A stretch of DNA of 64,000 bases from Undibacterium paludis (GTDB lineage Bacteria; Pseudomonadota; Gammaproteobacteria; Burkholderiales; Burkholderiaceae_D). The notes beneath the pieces were generated by a model. The model was not told the origin of the DNA. It worked only from the letters and a program-made list of their open reading frames with translations, and ran no database searches. The stretch spans positions 78,178 to 142,177 of the forward strand of contig NZ_JAKZHX010000017.1 in the NCBI RefSeq assembly GCF_022568815.1. The letters run 5' to 3'. A program made the translations under genes and the position numbers. Shown here piece by piece: positions 35,423 to 44,309 of the stretch (within the stretch, counting starts at the first letter, position 1; every line of letters starts with the position of its first letter).

Positions 35423-35682
35423 AGGCTTACGCAAAACCGCCCCAGCTGCGTTGTTAGCTCCTAGCCGTACTAAAGTACTGTCTTCGTCGCTACGGTGTAG
35501 TCGGGGTTTCAGACAATAAATTGTCTGCCGACGCAACGAACCACCCTTGCAAGGGTGGTTTTTAAAGCGATAGGTGTAGTTGGGGTTTCGGACAACATGT
35601 TGTCCGCCAACGAAACGAACATCCCTTGCAAGGGATGTTTCCTAAAGCGATAGCCTTGCTGGGACAATTTTGCGTAAGTCCT
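35423..35682. repeat. Palindromic element, family A copy 3, carrying two tandem covarying hairpin units
   Basis: Outer arms AGGCTTACGCAAAA and the complement of TTTTGCGTAAGTCCT, with the family A left interior (CTCCTAGCCGTACTAAAGTACTGTCTTCGTCGC). Where copies 1 and 2 continue directly to the right arm, this copy holds two tandem units, 35494-35572 (79 nt) and 35573-35652 (80 nt). Each unit folds as a stem GTYGG/CCRAC around an inner stem, then a second stem-palindrome centred on CCCTTGCAAGGG. Five paired positions differ between the units and all five keep pairing. Small frames across it are not coding. Confidence 0.85.
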
Positions 35683-35728
35683 GATTATATTAAAAAAGCA
35701 ATTTCGATTGGCGATCTGAAAACCTTGA

Positions 35729-35824
35729 TCAGGATGCCAGTACTCCACCTTGTGTCAGACATATTAAGGTGACAGTGACAATAGTATACGCAAGCAGGGC
35801 GAGGGAGATAAGTGAGAGTTTCAT
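35729..35824 (-). CDS. 31-residue hydrophobic small protein
   Basis: Reads MKLSLISLALLAYTIVTVTLICLTQGGVLAS, then TGA. AAAGGAG lies 8 nt before the ATG, close to an ideal ribosome site, in the 400-bp gap between a repeat element and grpE. The peptide is one short membrane helix with a lysine at the N-terminal side, in the style of single-helix small membrane proteins. No family recognised and no membrane-complex gene is adjacent; a chance frame with a good ribosome site cannot be excluded. Confidence 0.55.
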   Translation of the reverse strand: MKLSLISLALLAYTIVTVTLICLTQGGVLAS

Positions 35825-36015
35825 GATGGTAACTCCTTTAGGCGGTGTTCCTTGAAATCTAGTTTAGGATGGGCCTCCCGCGATTTCAGTATTAAATTGT
35901 TCCTGTTTTGTTACGAAATGTTTGTGTTTATAGCAAAATTATTAATGGGAGTTGCATTTTTATTTAGTTGACAATAGTTTAAGTGGATAGTTCCATAAAA
36001 TTTTGAAGATTAAGC

Positions 36016-36044
36016 CTTGAAATAGTAGGGATATATCCCCAGAT
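36016..36044 (+). promoter_or_regulatory. Sigma-32 heat-shock promoter of grpE
   Basis: CTTGAAA at 36016-36022, a 14-nt spacer, and CCCCAGAT at 36037-36044; the E. coli sigma-32 consensus is CTTGAAA-N11-16-CCCCATNT. It lies 37 nt upstream of the chosen grpE start. Confidence 0.85.
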
Positions 36045-36080
36045 GCAGGGGTAATGTATGTTTTGATCGGGAGAGTAAGA

Positions 36081-36674
36081 ATGCAAGAGCAAGAAAGCCA
36101 GCAGGCGGAAAAAGTAGAAATAAAAGAAGCCGTCACGCCGGACATCCAGGCAGAGAATATTGCGCAACCAGAAACTGTGCAGACATCAGCGCCAGAGGCA
36201 GCCGTGCCTGCGCAAGAGACTGCGCAGGAAGTAATTGCCAAGCTGGAAGCTAAAGTGCAAGAACTGCAAGATTCTTTCATGCGAGCCAAAGCGGAGGGTG
36301 AAAACATCCGCCGCCGTGCCCAGGAAGATATCAGCAAGGCGCACAAATTTGCGATCGAAGGCTTTGCTGAAGCCATGGTGCCAGTGAAGGATAGCCTGGA
36401 AATGGCCCTGAAGATTGACACACCCTCCATAGAAGCGCTGAAAGAAGGCGTGGAAATGACCTTGAAACAGTTGAGTTCTGCATTTGAGAAGAATCGTTTG
36501 ACCGAAGTCAATCCTGTACAGGGCGATAAGTTGGATCCTATGAAGCATCAGGCTATCTCCATGGTCCCTGCAGAGCAGGATGCTAATACAGTCGTTACTG
36601 TATTGCAAAAAGGTTACACCATTGCCGATCGTCTGCTGCGCCCAGCTTTAGTGACAGTAGCGCAAGGAAAGTAA
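36081..36674 (+). CDS. grpE: Nucleotide exchange factor GrpE
   Basis: Releases ADP from DnaK. 197 residues: a low-complexity acidic N-terminus (residues 1-50), a long helix (AQEVIAKLEAKVQELQDSFMRAKAEGENIRRRAQEDISKAHKFAIEGF) for dimerisation and a C-terminal beta domain ending VLQKGYTIADRLLRPALVTVAQGK, the GrpE hallmark. The ATG at 36081 has GGGAGAG upstream; an ATG at 36054 is followed by nine odd residues and lies just after the sigma-32 -10. First of grpE-dnaK-dnaJ. Confidence 0.96.
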   Translation: MQEQESQQAEKVEIKEAVTPDIQAENIAQPETVQTSAPEAAVPAQETAQEVIAKLEAKVQELQDSFMRAKAEGENIRRRAQEDISKAHKFAIEGFAEAMVPVKDSLEMALKIDTPSIEALKEGVEMTLKQLSSAFEKNRLTEVNPVQGDKLDPMKHQAISMVPAEQDANTVVTVLQKGYTIADRLLRPALVTVAQGK

Positions 36675-36684
36675 GAAAAACGTA

Positions 36685-36722
36685 AAAAAAAGCGCGTAAT
36701 TCGCTTGAAAAACGCTTTTTTT
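36685..36722 (+). terminator. Terminator-like hairpin after grpE
   Basis: AAAAAAAGCG (36685-36694) faces CGCTTTTTTT (36713-36722), starting 11 nt after the grpE stop. The 3' arm overlaps the spacer of a second sigma-32-like promoter for dnaK. Confidence 0.7.
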
Positions 36723-36731
36723 ACCTTATAT
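36704..36731 (+). promoter_or_regulatory. Sigma-32-like promoter of dnaK, overlapping the grpE terminator
   Basis: CTTGAAA at 36704-36710 is a perfect -35; after a 13-nt spacer CCTTATAT at 36724-36731 matches CCCCATNT at six of eight positions. It lies 86 nt upstream of the dnaK start, inside and beyond the terminator hairpin. Confidence 0.65.
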
Positions 36732-36816
36732 CCGAAACAGACGAGCAGGATTTCGCATAAAAATGCAGCCAGCTCACCAACATTGACAAAAAAATCTACA
36801 TTCTGAGGGAATTATC

Positions 36817-38757
36817 ATGGGAAAAATGATTGGTATTGATTTGGGTACTACCAATTCTTGCGTTGCTATCATGGAAGGCGGTCAGCCAAAAGTGATAGAA
36901 AATGCAGAAGGTGCACGTACTACGCCTTCCATTATTGCTTATCAAGAAGACGGCGAAATCCTGGTTGGCGCATCCGCCAAACGCCAGGCTGTGACCAACC
37001 CTAAAAACACACTGTTCGCGGTCAAGCGTTTGATCGGCCGCAAGTTCGAAGAAAAAGAAGTGCAGAAAGACATCGGCCTGATGCCTTACTCCATTTCCAA
37101 AGCCGACAATGGCGACGCATGGGTGTCCGTGCGCGACAAAAAACTGGCTCCACCGCAAATTTCTGCTGAAGTTTTGCGCAAAATGAAAAAAACTGCTGAG
37201 GACTACCTCGGTGAAGAAGTGACAGAAGCAGTTATTACTGTCCCTGCTTACTTCAACGACGCACAACGTCAGGCAACCAAAGATGCTGGCCGTATTGCCG
37301 GTCTGGATGTCAAGCGCATCATCAACGAGCCAACTGCTGCTGCGCTGGCTTTTGGCCTGGACAAAAAAGAAAAAGGCGATCGCAAGATTGCTGTGTATGA
37401 CCTCGGTGGCGGTACTTTTGACGTCTCCATCATTGAAATCGCTGACGTTGATGGCGAAATGCAATTCGAAGTATTGTCGACCAACGGCGATACTTTCCTC
37501 GGTGGTGAAGATTTCGATCAACGTGTGATCGATTACATCATCGACGAATTCAAAAAGATCAATGGCCTGGACCTGTCCAAAGACCCTATCGCCCTGCAAC
37601 GTATCAAGGCATCTGCCGAACGTGCAAAAATCGAATTGTCCAGCTCGCAACAGACCGAGATCAACGAGCCCTACATCGCCATGGCGAACGGCGCACCTGT
37701 GCATTTGAACCTGAAAATCACACGTGCAAAACTGGAAGCCCTGGTCGAAGAACTGATCCAGAAAACTATCGATCCTTGCCGCATGGCGATCAAGGACGCT
37801 GGCGTGAAAACCACAGACATTGACGACATCATCCTCGTTGGTGGTATGACACGTATGCCTAAAGTGCAAGACGTGGTGAAAGAGTTCTTTGGTAAAGAAC
37901 CACGCAAAGACGTCAATCCTGATGAAGCCGTTGCCGTTGGTGCAGCGATCCAGGGTTCCGTTTTGTCTGGCGACCGTAAAGACCTGTTGTTGCTGGACGT
38001 GACACCACTTTCCCTGGGTATCGAAACCCTGGGCGGCGTCATGACCAAAATGATCCAGAAAAATACGACCATCCCGACCAAGTTCAGCCAGGTGTTCTCT
38101 ACTGCAGACGACAACCAGCCTGCGGTGACCATCAAGGTCTACCAGGGTGAGCGTGAAATCGCTGCCGGTAACAAGGGCCTGGGTGAATTCAATCTCGAAG
38201 GTATCCCACCAGCAGCACGTGGCACACCACAGATCGAAGTGACTTTTGACATCGACGCCAACGGTATCTTGCACGTAGGTGCCAAAGACAAGGCAACTGG
38301 TAAAGAAAACAAGATCACCATCAAGGCCAACTCTGGTTTGACCGAAGAAGAAATCCAGAAAATGGTGAAAGACGCTGAACTGAACGCCGAAGAAGACAAA
38401 AAAGTCAAGGAACTGGCCGAGTCCCGCAACCAGGGCGATGCGCTGGTGCACTCCACGAAGAAAGCACTGGCTGAGCACGGCGACAAGCTGGAAGCTGGAG
38501 AAAAAGAGAAAATCGAAGCCGCCATCAAGGAGCTGGAAGATGTCTTGAAATCCGGTGACAAGGCCGAGATCGACACCAAACTGGGCGCCTTGTCAACGGC
38601 ATCGCAAAAGCTGGGTGAAAAAGTCTATGCTGACATGCAGGCGCAACAGGCAGCAGCAGGTGCGGCCGGTGGCGCGGGGGCGGCCGGTGCAGAAGCCAAA
38701 CCTAAGGATGATGATGTAGTTGACGCTGACTTCAAAGAAGTCAAAGACGGCAAGTAA
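36817..38757 (+). CDS. dnaK: Chaperone DnaK (Hsp70)
   Basis: ATP-driven chaperone. 646 residues, normal length. Nucleotide-binding signatures are IGIDLGTTNSCVA, VYDLGGGTFDVSI and ILVGGMTRMPKVQ; the interdomain linker region DVTPLSLGIETLGG and the closing DDDVVDADFKEVKDGK are typical. GAGGGA precedes the ATG. A long open frame on the opposite strand is a shadow. dnaJ follows after 108 bp. Confidence 0.98.
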   Translation: MGKMIGIDLGTTNSCVAIMEGGQPKVIENAEGARTTPSIIAYQEDGEILVGASAKRQAVTNPKNTLFAVKRLIGRKFEEKEVQKDIGLMPYSISKADNGDAWVSVRDKKLAPPQISAEVLRKMKKTAEDYLGEEVTEAVITVPAYFNDAQRQATKDAGRIAGLDVKRIINEPTAAALAFGLDKKEKGDRKIAVYDLGGGTFDVSIIEIADVDGEMQFEVLSTNGDTFLGGEDFDQRVIDYIIDEFKKINGLDLSKDPIALQRIKASAERAKIELSSSQQTEINEPYIAMANGAPVHLNLKITRAKLEALVEELIQKTIDPCRMAIKDAGVKTTDIDDIILVGGMTRMPKVQDVVKEFFGKEPRKDVNPDEAVAVGAAIQGSVLSGDRKDLLLLDVTPLSLGIETLGGVMTKMIQKNTTIPTKFSQVFSTADDNQPAVTIKVYQGEREIAAGNKGLGEFNLEGIPPAARGTPQIEVTFDIDANGILHVGAKDKATGKENKITIKANSGLTEEEIQKMVKDAELNAEEDKKVKELAESRNQGDALVHSTKKALAEHGDKLEAGEKEKIEAAIKELEDVLKSGDKAEIDTKLGALSTASQKLGEKVYADMQAQQAAAGAAGGAGAAGAEAKPKDDDVVDADFKEVKDGK

Positions 38758-38865
38758 TACACACTGTGACGGGCTTGCCCGTCATGATGCGCCGGGTGGC
38801 TCGCTTTGCGGTGCTGGCCCGGCGTTTGCGCTTAAGTTCAAGAACAATACTGAGGTTAACAAGAG

Positions 38866-39984
38866 ATGGCGAAGCGTGATTTTTACGAGATTCTTGGAGT
38901 CGGCAAAAACGCCACTGAAGAAGAAATCAAAAAGGCTTACCGCAAGCTGGCAATGAAATACCATCCGGACCGCAATCCGGACAGCAAGGCTGCGGAAGAA
39001 AAATTCAAGGAAGCCAAAGAGGCTTACGAGATGCTGTCCGACAGCCAGAAGCGCGATGCCTATGACCGTTATGGTCATGCCGGTGTCGACCCGAACATGG
39101 GTGGTGGCGGCGGTAGTGGCGCTGGTGGTTTTGCTGATGCCTTTGGCGATATTTTTGGTGACATCTTTGGTGGTGGCCGCCGCAATTCAGGCCCGCAAGT
39201 GTATCGCGGCGCTGATTTGCGCTACAACCTGGAAATCACGCTGGAACAGGCCGCCAATGGTTTTGATACCACCATTCGCGTACCAAGCTGGGATTCTTGC
39301 GATACCTGTCATGGTTCCGGCGCCAAGCCTGGCACTTCACCTGTTACCTGTACCACTTGTGGTGGTCATGGTCAGGTACGTATGCAGCAGGGACTGTTCA
39401 GCATACAGCAGACTTGCCCCAAATGTCATGGTACAGGCAAGATGATTCCTGACCCATGTACTACCTGTTCCGGTGTCGGCCGCATCAAACGCAACAAGAC
39501 CCTGGAAGTCAAGATACCTGCCGGTATTGATGACGGCATGCGCATACGTTCGTCCGGCAATGGTGAACCAGGTGTTAATGGTGGCCCGCCAGGTGACTTG
39601 TATGTGGAAATCCATATCAAGCAGCATCCGGTATTCCAGCGCGAAGGCGATGACCTGCACTGCGAAATCCCTATCTCGTTTGTCAAGGCGGCACTCGGTG
39701 GCGACATCGAAGTACCTACTCTGAGCGGCAAGGCGTCCTTTACCGTGCCGGAAGGGACACAGTCAGGCAAGACGTTCCGCCTGCGCAGCAAGGGTGTCAA
39801 AGGGGTACGTTCCGGCTATGCCGGCGACCTGTTCTGCCATGTTGTCATAGAAACGCCGGTGAAGCTGACCGAAAGGCAAAAAGAATTGCTGCGTGATTTC
39901 GAAAAACTGACCGTGGAAGGTGGCTCCAAGCACAATCCACAAAGCAAAACCTGGATGGACAAGGTCAAGAAATTCTTTGAGTAA
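38866..39984 (+). CDS. dnaJ: Chaperone DnaJ (Hsp40, type I)
   Basis: Stimulates DnaK ATPase and delivers clients. 372 residues: J-domain MAKRDFYEILGVGKNATEEEIKKAYRKLAMKYHPDRN with HPD at 33-35, a Gly/Phe-rich stretch at about 76-110, four CxxCxGxG zinc motifs (CDTCHGSG, CTTCGGHG, CPKCHGTG, CTTCSGVG) and the C-terminal substrate domain. A strong terminator follows. Confidence 0.98.
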   Translation: MAKRDFYEILGVGKNATEEEIKKAYRKLAMKYHPDRNPDSKAAEEKFKEAKEAYEMLSDSQKRDAYDRYGHAGVDPNMGGGGGSGAGGFADAFGDIFGDIFGGGRRNSGPQVYRGADLRYNLEITLEQAANGFDTTIRVPSWDSCDTCHGSGAKPGTSPVTCTTCGGHGQVRMQQGLFSIQQTCPKCHGTGKMIPDPCTTCSGVGRIKRNKTLEVKIPAGIDDGMRIRSSGNGEPGVNGGPPGDLYVEIHIKQHPVFQREGDDLHCEIPISFVKAALGGDIEVPTLSGKASFTVPEGTQSGKTFRLRSKGVKGVRSGYAGDLFCHVVIETPVKLTERQKELLRDFEKLTVEGGSKHNPQSKTWMDKVKKFFE

Positions 39985-40036
39985 TTTCTGTCCAGGCTAG
40001 CAGTGGATCGGCTGGTCTGACGAAAATTGAAAAAAA

Positions 40037-40066
40037 CCTGCTGCAAGCTATTGCAGCAGGTTTTTT
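40037..40066 (+). terminator. Rho-independent terminator of the grpE-dnaK-dnaJ block
   Basis: CCTGCTGCAA and TTGCAGCAGG form a perfect 10-bp stem around GCTA, followed by six T. It lies 53 nt after the dnaJ stop. Confidence 0.92.
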
Positions 40067-40205
40067 GTTGTCATATTGCTTTTGATTTCATGTTAAATTG
40101 ATCATTTGCAACAGTCTTGATATGGCGCTCTGCTAATATGAAGAGAATAATCTCGGTAGCTTGTGTCTGTAGACAAATTCGACTTTCTGGATCAATACTG
40201 CGCTG

Positions 40206-43202
40206 ATGGATGCCTCGTTTACCGGGTTGTCATACAAATATCCCAAGTTGTTTGCTTTGGGAGCCGCACTGATTGTCGCCATGATCTTGTGGGCGATTGA
40301 TCACAACGAGCGTGAACTGGCGATACAAAAACAAAAAGTCGAGGTCATAGAAAAATTGGTGGTTCTGCGTGCCAAACTCGGCACTGGCATGACATCGAAT
40401 ATCTCGGCGGCACGTGTGCTTGCTGTCAATTTTGCCACCAAGCCTGATTTGTCAGAGCATGAATTTAATGTACTGGCTGCAGAAGTCGCCAATGCCAATC
40501 CTTCCATACGTAATCTGGTGCTGGTCAAGGGCACTGTCGCCAGCTATGTCTATCCCTACAAGGGAAATGAAAAAATCCTGGGCGCCGACTACCGCAAGCT
40601 GCCAAAGCAATGGCCGGTCTATCAAAAGATGATGGATGAACGCGCCATACAGATAGCCGGACCGCTGACCCTGGTACAGGGCGGCACAGGCCTGGTGGTG
40701 CGCATTCCCGTCTACCAGCATGAAAATCATGAAGCCTTCCTGGGTTCCATCGCAATGGTAGTCAATTATGAACCCTTGCTTGAGCAGTCTGACCTGAAAG
40801 AATTACAGAAAGAAATTAACCTGGCCATACGTGGCCGTGATGCCAAGGGCAGCAAGGGGGAAGTGTTTCTTGGCGATGATCAGCTGTTCACTATGGGCGC
40901 CGTGACCCAAAGTGTTGTCTTGCCTGGCGGCAGTTGGGAACTGGCTGCCTTGCCTTACGGTGGCTGGCAAGGCTCGACCCGCCTGTCCAGGTTCATAGAA
41001 ATTTTCGGATTCATACTTTGCCTGATGGCCTGGCTGCTCAGTTACCAGTCCCTCTTACGGCGGCGTCAGCGTGAACTCAATGAACGCGAACTGAAGCAAA
41101 GCGAAGCCCTGCTGCGCTTGCGTAATGAAGCACTGAGTGCAACCTCGCAAGGCGTGCTGATCGCGTCAGGTGATGGCCATATCAATTACGTCAACCTGGC
41201 CGCCTGTCAATTGAGTGGTTATGATCAGGACAGTCTGCAGCAAAAGAACCTGGCAGACTTGTTCGAGCCGGCCGTCGCCTCTCTGTTTGCCGATGAGAAT
41301 GCTGGCAGGAAGCAGATGGTGCTGGAATACAGCAGGACCACGGAAGAAGGCAGGCAGCTATGGCTGGAATTGCTGCTGACTCCCGTCTACGAGCCCGATG
41401 AAAAAAATCTGCAAATCCAGCACGTCCAGCAATATGTTGCCTTGCTGCGTGACATCACAGATAAAAAACTGGCCGACCAGGAACTGCAAATTGCCGCGAT
41501 GGCATTTGAAACCGAAGAAGGTATATTGATCACTGACGCCAACCTGGTGATACTCAGGGTCAATCATGCCTTCACCCGTATCACCGGCTACGAATCAGAT
41601 GAAGCGGTGGGGCAAAGCACGCGCATGTTGCAATCAGGCCGGCACGATGAACTGTTTTACAAGCAGATGTGGGACGAAATCCGTCTCAATAATCGCTGGC
41701 ATGGTGAACTGTGGAATCGCCGCAAGAATGGCGAGATTTATTCTGAACGGCTGGTGATCTCTGCCGTGCTCGGCCGTGATGGCAAGGTCAGTAATTACGT
41801 CGGTTCTTTCAATGACATTACCGAGCACAAAGTGTCAGAAGAGAGGATACATCAGCTGGCATTCTATGATCCGCTGACCGGCCTGCCCAATCGTCGTCTC
41901 TTGCTGGATCGTCTGGCCCGTGCCCTGTCACTGAGTCGCAGGCATCAGCGCTATGGTGCTATCCTGATGATAGACCTTGATAATTTCAAAACCCTCAACG
42001 ATACTCAGGGTCACTATATGGGTGACCAGCTGCTGGCCCAGATAGGTAAGCGCATTCACGCCTGCGTCCGTTCTGACGATACGGTGTCGCGTACCGGTGG
42101 TGATGAATTTGTGGTCCTGCTTGAAGGTTTGCATGAAGAATTGCAGCATGCCGCTGACCTGGCCGAGAATGTCGCCGAAAAAATCCGCAAAACCCTGAGT
42201 GAAACTTTCAATCTCGGTCATATTGATTACGATAGTTCCGGCAGCATGGGCATCACCATGTTTGGTGTCGAAGCTATCGGGATTGACGAATTATTGCGTC
42301 GCGCCGACATGGCAATGTACCAGGCCAAGGCCAGCGGCAAAAACAATGTGCGGTTTTTTGATCCCAGCATGCAGGCAGCACTGGAATTCCGTACAGCCAT
42401 GGAAACTGATTTGCGCCAGGCACTCGCGTACGGGCAATTCATTCTCCACTATCAATTGCAGGTCAGTGCCCTCGGTGACCCGATAGGGGCAGAAGTCTTG
42501 CTGCGCTGGCGCCATCCTGTACGCGGCCTGGTCTCACCTCTGGATTTCATCCCGTTGGCAGAAGAAACCGGTATGATATTGCCGATAGGCTTATGGGTGC
42601 TGGAAACAGCCTGCAAGCAGATCGCCACATGGAAGGATGACCCTGTCAAATCCGGCATGCAGCTGGCTGTCAATGTCAGCGCACGCCAGTTCCGTCATCC
42701 TGGCTTTGTCGATGACGTCAAGCGCATCCTGCAGGAAACAGGCGCGAACCCCATCTTGCTGAAACTGGAATTGACGGAAAGTGTCGTCCTGGAAGATGTC
42801 GCCATCGTCATAGAAAAAATGCAGGCGATCAAAATACTCGGCGTGGGATTTTCCATGGACGATTTTGGTACCGGTTATTCATCGCTGTCCTACTTGCAGC
42901 GTCTACCTTTGACACAGTTGAAGATAGACCGTAGTTTTGTCCATAACCTGCCCGACGATGTGAACAATGCCAACATCGTACGTACCATCATCAGCCTGGG
43001 TGCCAGCCTGGATCTGAACGTGATTGCAGAAGGTGTGGAAACCGAACAGCAGCGCGATTTTCTGCTGCAGTCCGGTTGCCAGGCCTACCAGGGTTACCTG
43101 TTCTGCAAGCCGGTCCCCATAGAGGAATTTGACATCCTGATTGCCAGCCGCCACGAACAAAAGAAAGCCGACAGCCCATCCGTTGAAAATCAGGTAAGCT
43201 AG
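40206..43202 (+). CDS. Membrane sensor with CHASE, two PAS, GGDEF and EAL domains
   Basis: A 998-residue bifunctional-type cyclic-di-GMP enzyme. Order: helix at about 13-27, periplasmic CHASE domain (about 60-230, with YPYKGNEKILGADY), second helix near 258-280, two PAS/PAC units (about 305-545), GGDEF at about 555-715 and EAL at about 730-980. RTGGDEFVVLL is intact and RSDD five residues before it forms the inhibitory RxxD site. The EAL motif is EVLLRWRHP; LAVNVSARQ, LELTES, DDFGTGYSSL, LKID and AEGVE keep the catalytic acids. Both activities are thus possible. It is monocistronic after a terminator. Confidence 0.93.
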   Translation: MDASFTGLSYKYPKLFALGAALIVAMILWAIDHNERELAIQKQKVEVIEKLVVLRAKLGTGMTSNISAARVLAVNFATKPDLSEHEFNVLAAEVANANPSIRNLVLVKGTVASYVYPYKGNEKILGADYRKLPKQWPVYQKMMDERAIQIAGPLTLVQGGTGLVVRIPVYQHENHEAFLGSIAMVVNYEPLLEQSDLKELQKEINLAIRGRDAKGSKGEVFLGDDQLFTMGAVTQSVVLPGGSWELAALPYGGWQGSTRLSRFIEIFGFILCLMAWLLSYQSLLRRRQRELNERELKQSEALLRLRNEALSATSQGVLIASGDGHINYVNLAACQLSGYDQDSLQQKNLADLFEPAVASLFADENAGRKQMVLEYSRTTEEGRQLWLELLLTPVYEPDEKNLQIQHVQQYVALLRDITDKKLADQELQIAAMAFETEEGILITDANLVILRVNHAFTRITGYESDEAVGQSTRMLQSGRHDELFYKQMWDEIRLNNRWHGELWNRRKNGEIYSERLVISAVLGRDGKVSNYVGSFNDITEHKVSEERIHQLAFYDPLTGLPNRRLLLDRLARALSLSRRHQRYGAILMIDLDNFKTLNDTQGHYMGDQLLAQIGKRIHACVRSDDTVSRTGGDEFVVLLEGLHEELQHAADLAENVAEKIRKTLSETFNLGHIDYDSSGSMGITMFGVEAIGIDELLRRADMAMYQAKASGKNNVRFFDPSMQAALEFRTAMETDLRQALAYGQFILHYQLQVSALGDPIGAEVLLRWRHPVRGLVSPLDFIPLAEETGMILPIGLWVLETACKQIATWKDDPVKSGMQLAVNVSARQFRHPGFVDDVKRILQETGANPILLKLELTESVVLEDVAIVIEKMQAIKILGVGFSMDDFGTGYSSLSYLQRLPLTQLKIDRSFVHNLPDDVNNANIVRTIISLGASLDLNVIAEGVETEQQRDFLLQSGCQAYQGYLFCKPVPIEEFDILIASRHEQKKADSPSVENQVS

Positions 43203-43275
43203 TGGCACCGCCAAGGCAACCCAAAGCCAGGCAAGAAGTTCAAAGTGGTATTAAAAAATAAAACGGGAGACAAAA

Positions 43276-43884
43276 ATGCAAATGAAGACAATAGTAAAGC
43301 AATTGGCAGGACTGGTATTGGCGCTTGGCATAGGCATGCAGGCAAGTGCCACCGAGGTTGCCGGTGTCAAACTCGACGATACCATACAGGTGGCAGGCAC
43401 TGATCTCAAGCTCAATGGTGCAGGCATACGCTACAAAGCCATCTTCAAGGTGTATGTGGCAGGTCTTTACCTGAAGGATAAAAAGACCACTGTGCCAGAA
43501 GTCCTGGCGTCTGCCGGGCCGCGTCGCGTTACGATCGTGATGATGCGTGATCTGAGCAATGAAGAGTTTGGTCGCGGTTTCATGTCCGGTATTCAGCAAA
43601 ACACCGACAAGGCAGAAAAATCCAAGATGACCTCGCAATTCATCCGCTTTGGTGAATTGTTCGCGTCCGTGCCTGAACTGAAAAAAGGTGATGTCATGAC
43701 CAATGACTGGATACCCGGCGTGGGGACCGTGGTTGCCCTGAACGGCAAAAAAATGGGCGACCCCTATCCTGATATCGCCTTCTACAATGCCTTGTTACGC
43801 ATCTGGCTGGGTGAGTACCCGGTTGACCGTGGCCTCAAGCGTGCCATGCTGGGCGAAGAAGAAAGTAATAGTCGCAGCCGCTGA
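43276..43884 (+). CDS. Secreted chalcone-isomerase-like domain protein
   Basis: A 202-residue periplasmic protein with a signal peptide (MQMKTIVKQLAGLVLALGIGMQASA). The mature part GAGIRYKAIFKVYVAGLYLKDKKTT, ASAGPRRVTIVMMRDL and GVGTVVALNGK matches the bacterial chalcone isomerase-like family, whose members are mostly of unknown function and may bind fatty acids or polyphenols. CGGGAG lies before the ATG. It begins 73 bp after the GGDEF-EAL gene. Confidence 0.88.
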   Translation: MQMKTIVKQLAGLVLALGIGMQASATEVAGVKLDDTIQVAGTDLKLNGAGIRYKAIFKVYVAGLYLKDKKTTVPEVLASAGPRRVTIVMMRDLSNEEFGRGFMSGIQQNTDKAEKSKMTSQFIRFGELFASVPELKKGDVMTNDWIPGVGTVVALNGKKMGDPYPDIAFYNALLRIWLGEYPVDRGLKRAMLGEEESNSRSR

Positions 43885-44234
43885 TTTTTAAGCGGTTGAA
43901 AAATTCAAGGCGTCCTGCATTACATTGCCAGCGCCTTGTTTTCATCAGACAAGGCAGGCTGTTTCTTCCTGCGTCATCAGGGGGCCAATCCATTGTATTG
44001 TCCTCATCCATACATCACTGCGCAGATTATCTTTCAACATCCTTCCGGGCTCTTGCCACGCAAACTGCCCGTTCTGTTTTAGTCAATGCCATTGCCATTC
44101 ACACATGCAGTCCGCAGTGTGACGGTATCTACATGGCTGGCATGATCTGGATCAAGCCTATTGAAAATGGTCATGGCATTGATGATGAATATAACGCTCG
44201 TCTGAAGACCAGGGGCTCACCTGCTGCTATGATG
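43885..44234. other. Intergenic stretch with no supported gene
   Basis: About 350 bp between the chalcone-isomerase-like gene and the ModE operator. Plus-strand frames here (for example from 43896) lack a ribosome site and have cysteine- and serine-rich, non-protein-like composition. I see no repeat or RNA gene; a promoter region for modA is the only likely content. Confidence 0.5.
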
Positions 44235-44260
44235 GCGCTATATATGAGTGTATATTACGC
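44235..44260 (+). promoter_or_regulatory. ModE operator upstream of modABC
   Basis: GCGCTATATA-N6-TATATTACGC, an inverted repeat with 8 of 10 arm positions matching. It agrees with the E. coli ModE site CGNTATATA-N6-TATATAACG in both arms and spacing. It lies 50-75 nt upstream of the modA start, where molybdate-bound ModE would block RNA polymerase. modE is in this window at 56335. Confidence 0.82.
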
Positions 44261-44309
44261 TTTTTGGTTCACTTTCACTGTTCTCGCTCAATCGTCTTAA
44301 GGATTTGTC

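Noticed and set aside
35509..35748. 79-codon minus-strand frame
   Set aside because: Lies almost wholly in the tandem hairpin units of the family A element; the sequence is explained by the palindromes.
36796..38478. 560-codon minus-strand open frame antisense to dnaK
   Set aside because: Same reason: Phe-, His- and Cys-rich antisense shadow of a highly expressed gene with biased codons.
43896..44300. 134-codon plus-strand frame upstream of modA
   Set aside because: No ribosome site, Ser/His/Cys-rich composition, and it overlaps the ModE operator and promoter.
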